This document shows, piece after piece, positions 1 through 7,070 of a DNA stretch of 13,978 nt (within the stretch, counting starts at the first letter, position 1; each line of letters begins with the position of its first letter). Under the pieces are notes generated by a model that was given only the letters and a program-made list of their open reading frames with translations, did no database searches and had not been told where the DNA came from. The stretch is from positions 1 through 13,978 of the forward strand of contig DBNW01000062.1 in assembly GCA_002299425.1 (NCBI GenBank). The letters run 5' to 3'. The translations under genes and the position numbers were made by a program. The stretch comes from Methylococcaceae bacterium UBA662. GTDB taxonomy: Bacteria > Pseudomonadota > Gammaproteobacteria > Methylococcales > Methylomonadaceae.

Positions 1-202
1 GCTCATGCAGTTGCACGCCGTTTTCAGTGCTTTTAAACAGCTCAAGCAAATACCAAGACAAGGCTACGTCCAGCACCGCCCAGGCAAAGGCAATACGCAA
101 GGCAGTCGCCGGGGAACGCACGGCAATAATGGCCATTGTGGTCAACAAAGGCACCCCCATTAACGCCGACACTAACGGAAACCCTGCACTTATTGGCTGC
201 AT
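1..202 (-). CDS. NuoM/ND4-like membrane subunit, N-terminal fragment
   Basis: This is the first 67 codons of a gene that runs off the left edge of the window; the frame is open with no stop. It begins with ATG at 202, reading MQPISAGFPLVSALMG, and continues with hydrophobic segments at about residues 5-28 and 35-54, like the first helices of NuoM/ND4-type proton-translocating subunits. It starts 5 bp after the stop of the NuoL-like gene, in the same direction, so the two are almost certainly co-transcribed and translationally coupled; no good Shine-Dalgarno sequence is visible. Assignment as NuoM-like rests on the hydrophobic N-terminus and on the usual L-then-M gene order; the conserved Glu and Lys of this family lie further downstream, outside the window. 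Another membrane protein is possible. Confidence 0.6.
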   Translation of the reverse strand, partial: MQPISAGFPLVSALMGVPLLTTMAIIAVRSPATALRIAFAWAVLDVALSWYLLELFKSTENGVQLHE

Positions 203-207
203 AGTGA

Positions 208-1731
208 TCAAAACGCCATTAAAAAAGTCAGGCCAATAAACAACGCCAAATAGCGCGGCCTTAAGATGATGCGTTCCAGCTTATTGGCTAGCCGCCCGAA
301 GCCCCGCCCACGGTGGCTAGATCGGCCTAAGCCCTGCCATAGCAGACGGTTTTCCAGCCACAGAAAGCGTGCCGCCGTCCACACCGTCATATGGCCCAGC
401 AACCCAGCGTCCTTGGCAAGCGGCGGTTGCAAGTGGCTCTCACGGTAAGCGAGCGGTTGCCAATGGTCAAGGCTTAGGGTCGGCATCCCTAGCAGGCGAT
501 CGAGTAGCTGAATATCAAAGTAGCTTAGATCTCGGGCCAGGCTGCGAACCGGTTTCAAAAGTGTCCAATCGGTGAATTGCTCCAGCCAAAACCGCTGTAA
601 TGCCGCTACAAACAACCAGTTAGGGACTTGTCTTGAGTCATCGACGTCTGCGGAACAAGCCCTAGACCCTTCAGAAAGCGATAAAAATTGCCAACAACGA
701 ACAATCGCATGAGCACACAGGTACCATTTTATTAGCGACCAAAAACCCAGACCGCAGGCTAAAAACATCAAACCAATTTGCCCGGAACTGGCATAAACCA
801 AGGCTGTCTTGGGGTCTGCTTGGCTTAGACGTACCAGATGACTGTAAACCGCTGTGGCCAACCCCGTCAGCACCAGCAGCGCTGAAGCGAACAGTGATTG
901 GGCAAACACCGGTTGCAACAGACACAGCAAAAACACCCCCGCATGCCCCATAACCGCGCCATACACCATGGCAGCGGTCGGCGCAGGGCCATCTAAAGCC
1001 CGGGCCGACCAGGCGGTGAAGGGCAATTGCGCCGATTTAACTGCCGCAGCCAAGGCAAAGCAAAGACCGATGCCGGTCGCCTGACCTACGCTCAACTCGG
1101 TGGCCATAGCCTGCAAAACCGGCCAGTTGACCTGCCCCAGCCAAACCCAGCCCAGACTGATGCCGGCGATGAAACCGGCATCGCCCATGCGGTTGACCAG
1201 TAATAGCCGCAGGGCATGGGCGGTGGCGCTCGGGCGCTGGTCGGCGTGATTCAGCAAACCGTACGCACACCACCCTGTAGCCACCCAAGCAATGAAAGTG
1301 CCAACCGTGCTGGAAAACAACAACAGGGCCAAAAACGCCGAGCAAAACAGGCTATAACGAAAAAAAAACCGGTGATACCCGGCATTATCCGGCAATAAAC
1401 CGGTGGCGTTGTGGCCCAAAACAGCCAAAAGCAGGGCGAATACAGTTGTCTGGGCGACTTGAAAACCAGACGTGCTAAAACTGACATGAATGTCCAAGGT
1501 ATCACAGGTCAGCCACTGGCCGATGCTGAACTGGCCTTGGTTTTTGCCGAAAAGATCGCCAACCAGCAAAGCTAACACCATTAGAAATGACAAGGTAGTC
1601 GACCACACCGCCAAATCCGCAGTGACAAGCCTGCCTTTGTCGCCGCCCAACACGCCAAGCACCCCTCCAAGGCCGATGGCAGCCGCAGCCAATACGGGTA
1701 ACAGCGGGACTAACAATACTAATGCGTCCAT
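208..1731 (-). CDS. NuoL/ND5-like proton-antiporter-family subunit (possible DabB-type)
   Basis: A 507-residue polytopic inner-membrane protein of the NuoL/ND5/MrpA family, which moves protons or cations through the membrane arm of complex I and related systems. The best family match is residues 231-270: VKSAQLPF, then ARALDGPAPTAAMVYGAV, corresponding to the KSAQLP...GPTP...ALIHAA stretch of NuoL. K232 is the TM7 lysine and K308 lies in DPKTALVYASSGQIG. Several hallmark residues differ: the TM5 Glu (NuoL WEGVGLC) is V150 in WVATGWC, the TM8 His is Y257 and the TM12 Lys is R345. At 507 residues it is shorter than NuoL (about 610) and lacks most of NuoL's C-terminal extension. The ATG at 1731 was preferred because MDALVLLVPLLPVLA leads straight into the first helix; a TTG at 1761 would add ten residues. 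It lies upstream of a NuoM-like gene with no other nuo gene visible. DabB-type inorganic-carbon transporters are an alternative; a dabA (DUF2309) neighbour would settle it. Confidence 0.75.
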   Translation of the reverse strand: MDALVLLVPLLPVLAAAAIGLGGVLGVLGGDKGRLVTADLAVWSTTLSFLMVLALLVGDLFGKNQGQFSIGQWLTCDTLDIHVSFSTSGFQVAQTTVFALLLAVLGHNATGLLPDNAGYHRFFFRYSLFCSAFLALLLFSSTVGTFIAWVATGWCAYGLLNHADQRPSATAHALRLLLVNRMGDAGFIAGISLGWVWLGQVNWPVLQAMATELSVGQATGIGLCFALAAAVKSAQLPFTAWSARALDGPAPTAAMVYGAVMGHAGVFLLCLLQPVFAQSLFASALLVLTGLATAVYSHLVRLSQADPKTALVYASSGQIGLMFLACGLGFWSLIKWYLCAHAIVRCWQFLSLSEGSRACSADVDDSRQVPNWLFVAALQRFWLEQFTDWTLLKPVRSLARDLSYFDIQLLDRLLGMPTLSLDHWQPLAYRESHLQPPLAKDAGLLGHMTVWTAARFLWLENRLLWQGLGRSSHRGRGFGRLANKLERIILRPRYLALFIGLTFLMAF

Positions 1732-1915
1732 CGGACCATTCACCAGGCAAAAAACCGCCAAATTTTACGGCAAGTTGCTCTCTCATGCTGTAAAAACTTC
1801 TCGCACGGCCGACCCTCACCCCAAGCCCAGCGTACTTAAGCAAGTCTGCAAACAGGCCAAGGGTATTTTTGTCCAAAAAAAGATATTGTTATACGTTTAT
1901 ATCATTTAAATAGAA

Positions 1916-1945
1916 CTTAAGGCATCGCTTAAGCTATGCTTTAAG
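1916..1945. promoter_or_regulatory. Phased CTTAAG repeat array, candidate operator of the sulfate operon
   Basis: Three copies of a near-palindromic element, CTTAAG (1916-1921), CTTAAG (1928-1933) and CTTTAAG (1939-1945), start 12 and 11 bp apart, about one DNA helical turn, just upstream of sbp. Same-face spacing is typical of a regulator binding as an oligomer. In proteobacteria sulfate permease operons are commonly controlled by LysR-type CysB/Cbl, so a CysB-like activator is the natural candidate, but the CTTAAG motif is not a known CysB consensus and no regulator gene is in the window. A -10 element could also overlap the first copy. Confidence 0.35.
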
Positions 1946-1947
1946 CA

Positions 1948-1979
1948 GGGCTGGACAGCCCGAGCAACAGCCAGGCTGT
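1948..1979 (+). promoter_or_regulatory. Two adjacent hairpins in the sbp leader
   Basis: Two perfect inverted repeats sit back to back 38 bp upstream of sbp: GGGCT-GGAC-AGCCC (1948-1961) and ACAGCC-A-GGCTGT (1967-1979). The GGCTG of the first (1949-1953) can also pair with the CAGCC of the second (1968-1972), so a mutually exclusive alternative fold is possible. If transcription starts in or before the CTTAAG array the elements would be in the mRNA leader; otherwise they may be a DNA operator. No match to a known sulfur riboswitch class such as SAM-I was recognised, and there is no poly-U terminator. Confidence 0.25.
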
Positions 1980-2016
1980 ATCCCGTTATCAAACCCGTTT
2001 TCTCAAGGAACACGCC

Positions 2017-3021
2017 ATGAACATAATAAACCTAGCAAAAATCGCACTGTGGGCCGCCGCCCTATCGGCCAGCGTGCCGGTGCTGGCCGATAGGGCGTTG
2101 CTCAACGTCTCCTACGACCCCACCCGCGAACTCTACCAAGAATTTAACCAGGCCTTTATCAAAAACTGGAAACAAAAAACCGGCGAAGACGTGCAAATTC
2201 AACAATCGCACGGCGGGGCCGGCAAACAGACCCGCGCCGTCATTGACGGCCTAGAGGCCGACGTAGTAACACTGGCTTTGCCTTATGACATTGACCAAAT
2301 CGCCCAGCGTGCCCACCTGCTCCCGGAAGACTGGCAAAAACGTCTGCCTAACAACAGCATCCCTTACACATCAACCATTGTGTTTTTGGTTCGCAGTGGC
2401 AACCCTAAAGGCATCAAAGACTGGGACGATTTGACTAAAGACGGCATAGCCGTCATTACGCCCAACCCCAAGACATCCGGCGGTGCCCGTTACAACTACC
2501 TGGCGGCTTGGGCATTCGCTGAGAAAAAATACGGCAGCCCAGAGGCGGCCAAAGACTTTGTCAAGAAACTCTACAAAAACGTGCCGGTGCTGGATTCCGG
2601 GGCACGCGGCTCAACCATCACATTCGTGCAGCGCGGTATTGGCGATGTGCTTTTGGCCTGGGAGAACGAAGCATTGCTGTCGATTGAGCAATTAGGTACC
2701 AGCAAATTTGAGATTGTGACCCCACCCAGCAGCATTCTAGCGGAAACGCCAGTGGCTGTGATCGACAAAGTCGTCAAAAAGAAAAACACCCAAGACTTAG
2801 CCGAAGCCTACCTGAATTATTTGTACACCCCCGTAGGACAAAAACTGGTAGCCAAGCACTTTTACCGCCCGATCAAGCCTGAATTCGCCGACGCTAAAGA
2901 CTTAGCGCGTTTCCCTAAGCTAAACTTGTTCACCGTCGATAAAGCTTTTGGCGGCTGGCAAAAAACCCAGGCCAACCATTTTGATGACGGCGGCAGTTTC
3001 GACCAAATTTACGCACCGTAA
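2017..3021 (+). CDS. sbp: Periplasmic sulfate-binding protein
   Basis: The solute receptor of the sulfate/thiosulfate ABC importer: it binds sulfate in the periplasm and delivers it to CysT-CysW. Residues 1-24 are a Sec signal peptide with a short polar start, a hydrophobic core LWAAALSASVPV and probable cleavage after VLA, giving a mature protein starting DRALLNVSYDPTRELY, the family's opening signature. The segment SHGGAGKQTRAVIDGLEADV (about residues 64-83) matches the anion-binding region of Sbp/CysP, and NPKTSGGARYNYLAAWAF (about 151-168) is also characteristic. The length of 334 residues is normal (E. coli Sbp is 329). AAGGA seven bases upstream supports the start. It is the first gene of sbp-cysT-cysW-cysA. 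The choice of Sbp over CysP (thiosulfate preference) is by overall resemblance and is less certain than the family. Confidence 0.93.
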   Translation: MNIINLAKIALWAAALSASVPVLADRALLNVSYDPTRELYQEFNQAFIKNWKQKTGEDVQIQQSHGGAGKQTRAVIDGLEADVVTLALPYDIDQIAQRAHLLPEDWQKRLPNNSIPYTSTIVFLVRSGNPKGIKDWDDLTKDGIAVITPNPKTSGGARYNYLAAWAFAEKKYGSPEAAKDFVKKLYKNVPVLDSGARGSTITFVQRGIGDVLLAWENEALLSIEQLGTSKFEIVTPPSSILAETPVAVIDKVVKKKNTQDLAEAYLNYLYTPVGQKLVAKHFYRPIKPEFADAKDLARFPKLNLFTVDKAFGGWQKTQANHFDDGGSFDQIYAP

Positions 3022-3085
3022 CCCTTAACATTAGAAGGGGTGCTGTCTTTTCCCCCAGTTAAAGCAACTTAACCGACCCATCCTA

Positions 3086-3913
3086 ATGCCGCAAAGCCAC
3101 ATTTTACCGGGTTTCCGTCCGGCCATCAGTCTGACCCTGTTTTATTTAGCACTGATTGTGTTGATTCCGCTCAGTGCCATGGTGCTGAAAACTTTTCAGC
3201 TCAGTTGGGATCAGTTCTTAGCCATTCTCACCAGCCCGCGCGTCATTGCCTCATTCCGGGTCACTTTCGGTTCCGCACTGCTAGCCGCCAGCGTCGCCGG
3301 TGTCTTAGGCTTTATCATTGCCTGGACTTTAGTGCGCTACTCGTTTTTTGGCAAACGCATGTTCGACGCCCTAATTGACCTGCCGTTTGCACTGCCGACC
3401 GCCGTCGCCGGCATTGTGTTAGCGACCATTTACCAGCCCAGCGGCCTTATCGGTGGGTGGATAATGGCCGTGTTCGGCGTGCAAGTTGCCTACAAGCCGC
3501 TAGGCATTGTATTCGCCATGGTTTTTATCGGACTGCCCTTCGTGGTGCGTACTATCGAGCCGGTGCTGCAAGAGTTTGACACTGCCATGGAAGAAGCCGC
3601 TGCCAGCCTTGGGGCTAACCGTTGGCAGACCTTCGTCGAGGTGATCCTGCCTAACATCCTGCCCGCTGCCCTAACCGGTTTTGCCTTGGCCTTCGCCCGC
3701 AGCGTTGGCGAATACGGCTCTATCATTTTTATCGCTGGCAACATGCCCTATATCTCGGAAATCGTACCGCTGCTGATCATCACCAAACTGGAGCAATACG
3801 ATTACGCCGGAGCCACCGCTATTGGCTTGGTCATGCTCCTGCTGTCTTTTGTTTTGTTGTTGCTAATTAACCTGTTACAGGGTTGGCTGCGGCGTCGCGG
3901 CGGACAACTGTAA
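3086..3913 (+). CDS. cysT: Sulfate/thiosulfate ABC transporter permease CysT (CysU)
   Basis: One of the two membrane permeases of the sulfate importer. The 275-residue length is near E. coli CysU (277). About six membrane helices are visible (roughly 16-36, 60-83, 98-116, 138-157, 193-213, 240-265). The cytoplasmic EAA coupling loop that contacts CysA is at about 169-190, EEAAASLGANRWQTFVEVIL, ending in LPN, and is followed by FARSVGEYGSIIFIAGN, typical of CysT. The ATG at 3086 gives a normal N-terminus but has no recognisable Shine-Dalgarno sequence; the gap from sbp is 64 bp. It works as a heterodimer with CysW, the second permease downstream. Confidence 0.93.
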   Translation: MPQSHILPGFRPAISLTLFYLALIVLIPLSAMVLKTFQLSWDQFLAILTSPRVIASFRVTFGSALLAASVAGVLGFIIAWTLVRYSFFGKRMFDALIDLPFALPTAVAGIVLATIYQPSGLIGGWIMAVFGVQVAYKPLGIVFAMVFIGLPFVVRTIEPVLQEFDTAMEEAAASLGANRWQTFVEVILPNILPAALTGFALAFARSVGEYGSIIFIAGNMPYISEIVPLLIITKLEQYDYAGATAIGLVMLLLSFVLLLLINLLQGWLRRRGGQL

Positions 3914-3993
3914 GTGTCGTTCGGGGCAACAACGCCGCCGCGTTTTATCAGAAGCCTTAAAACTAACAAAACCACTTTAAAGAATCGATTTTT

Positions 3994-4866
3994 ATGAGTA
4001 CACCCCACATGATTCGCCGGAAACCGCTGAGCGTGTCCGATCCTACCTGGTTCCGTTATTTATTAATCAGTTTGAGTCTGGCCGTCATCGGCTTATTTTT
4101 AGTGTTGCCGTTGTGGACCGTACTGACCGAAGCTTTTGCTAAAGGCTGGGCCAGCTACCGGGACAGCTTGATGCACCCGGATGCGCTGGCTGCAATCCGC
4201 TTGACATTACTGACGGCCGCTGTCGCCGTGCCGTTGACTACGGTGTTCGGCATTGCTGCGGCCTGGGCCATTGCCCGTTTTGACTTTACCGGTAAAAACC
4301 TGTTAGTGACGTTAATCGACTTGCCGTTTTCGGTGTCGCCGGTAATCGCAGGCCTTATCTATGTGCTGGTGTTCGGTGCCCAAGGCTGGCTGGGGCCGTG
4401 GCTGGCAGCGCATGACATAAAAATTATCTTCGCCGTACCCGGCATCATCTTGGCAACCCTGTTTGTGACTTTCCCGTTTGTCGCTAGGGAATTGATACCG
4501 CTGATGCAAGAAATTGGCCATGAAGAGGAGGAAGCGGCACTGTCATTGGGTGCCAGCCCCTGGCAGATGTTTTTCAGCATCACCCTACCTAACATTAAAT
4601 GGGGCCTGCTGTACGGTATTTTGCTCTGCAACGCCCGGGCGATGGGCGAGTTCGGTGCCGTGTCGGTGGTGTCCGGGCATATCAGGGGCTTGACTAACAC
4701 CTTGCCGCTACACGTTGAAGTGACTTACGATGAATACGATTTTGTCGGATCATTCGCCGGTGCTTCCTTATTGGCGGGTTTAGCTGTCGTCACCTTAGTG
4801 ACCAAAACATTTTTAGAATGGAAACAAACACAAGACATTAAAACGGCACGGCTAATGTCGGAATGA
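3994..4866 (+). CDS. cysW: Sulfate/thiosulfate ABC transporter permease CysW
   Basis: The second permease of the sulfate importer, pairing with CysT in the inner membrane. It has 290 residues (E. coli CysW is 291). Helices lie at about 22-44, 68-94, 110-128, 145-165, 203-222 and 250-272. The EAA loop is at about 177-200, with EEEEAALSLGASPWQMFFSI followed by TLPN. Downstream, NARAMGEFGAVSVVSGHIRG and LHVEVTYDEYDFVGSFAGAS are CysW hallmarks. The gap from cysT is 80 bp, and the region before the ATG has only a weak AAAGAA in place of a Shine-Dalgarno sequence. Nothing in the frame suggests damage. Confidence 0.94.
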   Translation: MSTPHMIRRKPLSVSDPTWFRYLLISLSLAVIGLFLVLPLWTVLTEAFAKGWASYRDSLMHPDALAAIRLTLLTAAVAVPLTTVFGIAAAWAIARFDFTGKNLLVTLIDLPFSVSPVIAGLIYVLVFGAQGWLGPWLAAHDIKIIFAVPGIILATLFVTFPFVARELIPLMQEIGHEEEEAALSLGASPWQMFFSITLPNIKWGLLYGILLCNARAMGEFGAVSVVSGHIRGLTNTLPLHVEVTYDEYDFVGSFAGASLLAGLAVVTLVTKTFLEWKQTQDIKTARLMSE

Positions 4867-4946
4867 GTGCGGGTTGTGCTTTGCCGTTTTCATAATGGTC
4901 CTACAAGCTTGGCTATCTACTTAACCACGAACGCATTTAACAGGCG

Positions 4947-5984
4947 ATGAGCATAACATTACGCAACATCAAAAAGCAGTTCGGCGATTTTATCGCCTTG
5001 AATACCATCAATTTGGAGATACCCGAAGGCGAACTGGTGGCCTTACTAGGGCCCTCCGGTTGCGGCAAGACCACGCTGCTAAGAATTATCGCAGGCCTAG
5101 AACAAGCCGACTCCGGGCAAGTGTTCTTACAAGGCGACGAAGTGACCGACCAACCGGTGAAAAGTCGGCAAATCGGCTTTGTTTTCCAGCATTATGCTTT
5201 GTTCCGGCATATGACCGTATTCGACAATATCGCTTTCGGCTTACGGGTTAAGCCCAAAGCACAGCGGCCTAGCAAAGCTGAAATCAAAGACAAGGTACAC
5301 GCCCTTCTGAAATTGGTGCAACTGGACTGGCTGGCCGGTCGTTTCCCCGAACAATTATCCGGCGGCCAGCGCCAACGCATTGCTTTAGCCAGAGCGCTGG
5401 CGGTGGAGCCGTCGGTGCTGCTCCTGGACGAACCGTTCGGTGCCTTAGACGCCAGCGTCCGCAAGGATTTACGGCTGTGGCTGCGGCATTTGCACCACGA
5501 ATTGAACGTGACCAGCATTTTTGTCACCCACGACCAGGAGGAGGCGATGGAGGTCGCCAGCCAAATCGTGGTACTCAACAAAGGCCACATCGAGCAGCAA
5601 GGATCGCCCAGCGACATTTACGACCACCCGGCTAACCCCTTTGTGTCGCAGTTCATCGGTCAAACCAACGTCTTTAACTTGGAACAAACCGACACGTTCT
5701 GGCTAAAAAATTCCGGCCTGCCGACCCCGCAAACCGGCAGGGTGGCACACGTCAGGCCACACGATATTGAACTGACAAAGGCGGCGAATGGGGCCGCACA
5801 AGCGGTGCTCAAGGATTGGCAACAATTAGGCGGTTTAATCCGAGTTGAACTGTTAAAACAAGAAGCGGGTGGGCAGCCTGCCACCATTTTTGCCGAGATG
5901 CCGGCCGAACAATTCAGGCAACTCAGCCTGCAAAAAGGCGAAGGGGTAGCGGTGCGAATACGCCATGCTCACTGGTTCCACTGA
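4947..5984 (+). CDS. cysA: Sulfate/thiosulfate import ATP-binding protein CysA
   Basis: The cytoplasmic ATPase that powers sulfate uptake through CysT-CysW. All ABC motifs are intact: Walker A GPSGCGKTT (35-43), Q-loop Q81 in FVFQHYALFRHMTVFDNI, signature LSGGQRQR (137-144), Walker B VLLLDE (157-162), D-loop GALD and switch His H195 in THDQEEAMEVA. The part after about residue 235 is the regulatory TOBE-like domain of CysA/MalK-type ATPases, with VAHVRPHDIEL near 267-277. The 345-residue length is typical (E. coli CysA is 365). The ATG at 4947 follows an AGG; the gap from cysW is 80 bp. It is the last gene of the operon and faces the EAL-domain gene tail to tail. Confidence 0.95.
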   Translation: MSITLRNIKKQFGDFIALNTINLEIPEGELVALLGPSGCGKTTLLRIIAGLEQADSGQVFLQGDEVTDQPVKSRQIGFVFQHYALFRHMTVFDNIAFGLRVKPKAQRPSKAEIKDKVHALLKLVQLDWLAGRFPEQLSGGQRQRIALARALAVEPSVLLLDEPFGALDASVRKDLRLWLRHLHHELNVTSIFVTHDQEEAMEVASQIVVLNKGHIEQQGSPSDIYDHPANPFVSQFIGQTNVFNLEQTDTFWLKNSGLPTPQTGRVAHVRPHDIELTKAANGAAQAVLKDWQQLGGLIRVELLKQEAGGQPATIFAEMPAEQFRQLSLQKGEGVAVRIRHAHWFH

Positions 5985-6033
5985 CCGGCTAGCACGGTAG
6001 GCAAAAAACAGCTTGCGGCAGGTGCTTAGCCTA

Positions 6034-6058
6034 GCTTGCCGCACCCAACCCGGCAAGC
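6034..6058. terminator. Candidate bidirectional hairpin between cysA and the EAL gene
   Basis: GCTTGCCG (6034-6041), a nine-base loop and CGGCAAGC (6051-6058) form a perfect eight-base-pair GC-rich stem in the 98-bp gap between two convergent genes, where a shared terminator is expected. The plus-strand trailer is only weakly U-rich. On the minus strand a run of six T lies at 6003-6008, closer to an overlapping alternative stem GCGGCA/TGCCGC (6015-6020 with 6037-6042). It may therefore stop one or both transcripts, or act only as a 3' stabilising structure. Confidence 0.4.
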
Positions 6059-6082
6059 CGTCTGTATTTGCCACAGGCACTG

Positions 6083-6922
6083 TCAAAGGCAGCGGTAGTC
6101 GTCACTGGCCAATTGCTCGTAATACCGGCCTTGCACCAGCGGAAAGCCTAGGTTTTTGGCGACCTGTGCTTGTTCCGCCTTGTCTACTTGTTGCAAAATA
6201 ACTTGGCTTCCAGCCATGCCGCCCATCTCTTTCACGCCCTCTAAAAAATAAGGCCAAGCTACTTGCAACGGCAGGTCTATCAAGCCTGAACCTGGCGCGT
6301 TGACGCGCAAAAAATCAGGGATGACTTGATAAACCAATTGCGGCAAGTCGTTCGCGGCATAGGAATAGCCGACATCCAAAGCAATTTTGTAACCCCGGCT
6401 CTTATAATTGTGCAGTGCTTGCAGGATACGCGGGCGTTCTTGGTGTTGACTGAACAAATGGTTTACGGCCATGGAAATGACAATGTTTTGTGTAGATAAG
6501 CCGCATCGCCCTATGACCTCTTCAAAATAGGCACCGTGGTTGGCGGGTACATCTAACACATGCCTGGAGGCGACCTCCAAAAACAACAACGGACTGCGGT
6601 GTGCCAGCGGCAAAAAATTTAACATGTGGACAGTCCGCGTCAAGCGGTCCAAGCTAATAACCGATTGGAAATCAGCCGCAGCCGCCTGCCGTTCTGCGTG
6701 CAAGGACTGCATGTCGGACGGCGAAACCGACAAGCAGGCGATGTGCCCTATTACCGTTCCCAACCTGTCAGCGGTGTATACCGGGGAGAATACGCTGCTG
6801 ACTTGGATGGGACCAAACAAGCCATTGACCTGATCGCCTTTTAGTAGAAACGGGCGCAAGTTGGATTTATATTCTTCTTCAAAGCGGTCATTGAATGATT
6901 CCGCCAATTGCTGCAATCCCAT
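6083..6922 (-). CDS. Degenerate EAL-domain protein, predicted inactive toward c-di-GMP
   Basis: A 279-residue soluble protein with the outline of a single EAL domain over nearly its whole length and no membrane segment or other domain seen. EAL phosphodiesterases hydrolyse c-di-GMP using metal-binding acidic residues, and here these are almost all gone. The EAL triplet is IAC (61-63, in VIGHIACLS). The Asn of NVS is E116. The ExTE segment reads SMAV (150-153). DDFG is shortened to DVG (183-185). The KID lysine and aspartate are R206 and N208 in PDFLRVNAP. EGVE is QQVD (244-247). What remains is fold-level: PDFLRV, LGFPLVQGRYYEQ (258-270) and the spacing between motifs. A strong AAGGAG (6929-6934) sits seven bases before the ATG, so it is well translated and unlikely to be a pseudogene. 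Likely a ligand- or protein-binding regulator, like YdiV-type inactive EAL proteins; the target is unknown. Confidence 0.75.
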   Translation of the reverse strand: MGLQQLAESFNDRFEEEYKSNLRPFLLKGDQVNGLFGPIQVSSVFSPVYTADRLGTVIGHIACLSVSPSDMQSLHAERQAAAADFQSVISLDRLTRTVHMLNFLPLAHRSPLLFLEVASRHVLDVPANHGAYFEEVIGRCGLSTQNIVISMAVNHLFSQHQERPRILQALHNYKSRGYKIALDVGYSYAANDLPQLVYQVIPDFLRVNAPGSGLIDLPLQVAWPYFLEGVKEMGGMAGSQVILQQVDKAEQAQVAKNLGFPLVQGRYYEQLASDDYRCL

Positions 6923-7070
6923 GTTTGTCTCCTTAGTTGTACAGGTCTGTTATGTTTAACGCGATAGCTTACCTGCCTGTTTGTTTTTATTAAAACAATA
7001 TAATTAGAATTGGTTATCGAATTATTCGATACACTGCTTGTCGGTGCGAACAGCACGGCTACCAGAGAAT

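Larger units (their letters stand above)
1732..2016. promoter_or_regulatory. Divergent control region between NuoL-like gene and sbp
   Basis: This 285-bp gap separates two divergent transcription units and must hold the promoters of both. The part nearest sbp (about 1876-1915) is AT-rich. It contains TTGTTA (1886-1891) and TAAATA (1907-1912), but their spacing of 15 bp is short, so no promoter is called firmly. A poly-A run lies at 1875-1881. Four CTTAAG-type elements occur at 1835, 1916, 1928 and 1939, and two compact inverted repeats lie at 1948-1979. The sbp ribosome binding site AAGGA is at 2005-2009, seven bases before the ATG. For the NuoL-like gene no strong promoter or Shine-Dalgarno sequence is visible. 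Confidence 0.6.

Noticed and set aside
1732..1761. TTG start at 1761 for the NuoL-like gene
   Set aside because: It would add ten mostly uncharacteristic residues; the ATG at 1731 leads directly into the first membrane helix. Neither has a convincing ribosome binding site, so it is not excluded.
1502..1876. A 124-codon minus-strand frame beginning MDKNTLGLF upstream of and overlapping the NuoL-like gene
   Set aside because: Most of it lies in a shifted frame inside the well-supported NuoL-like gene and it shows no family features; only its first third is outside.
3029..3056. GGGG...CCCC inverted repeat between sbp and cysT as a terminator
   Set aside because: The stem is only four base pairs with an 11-base loop and no T-tract after it.
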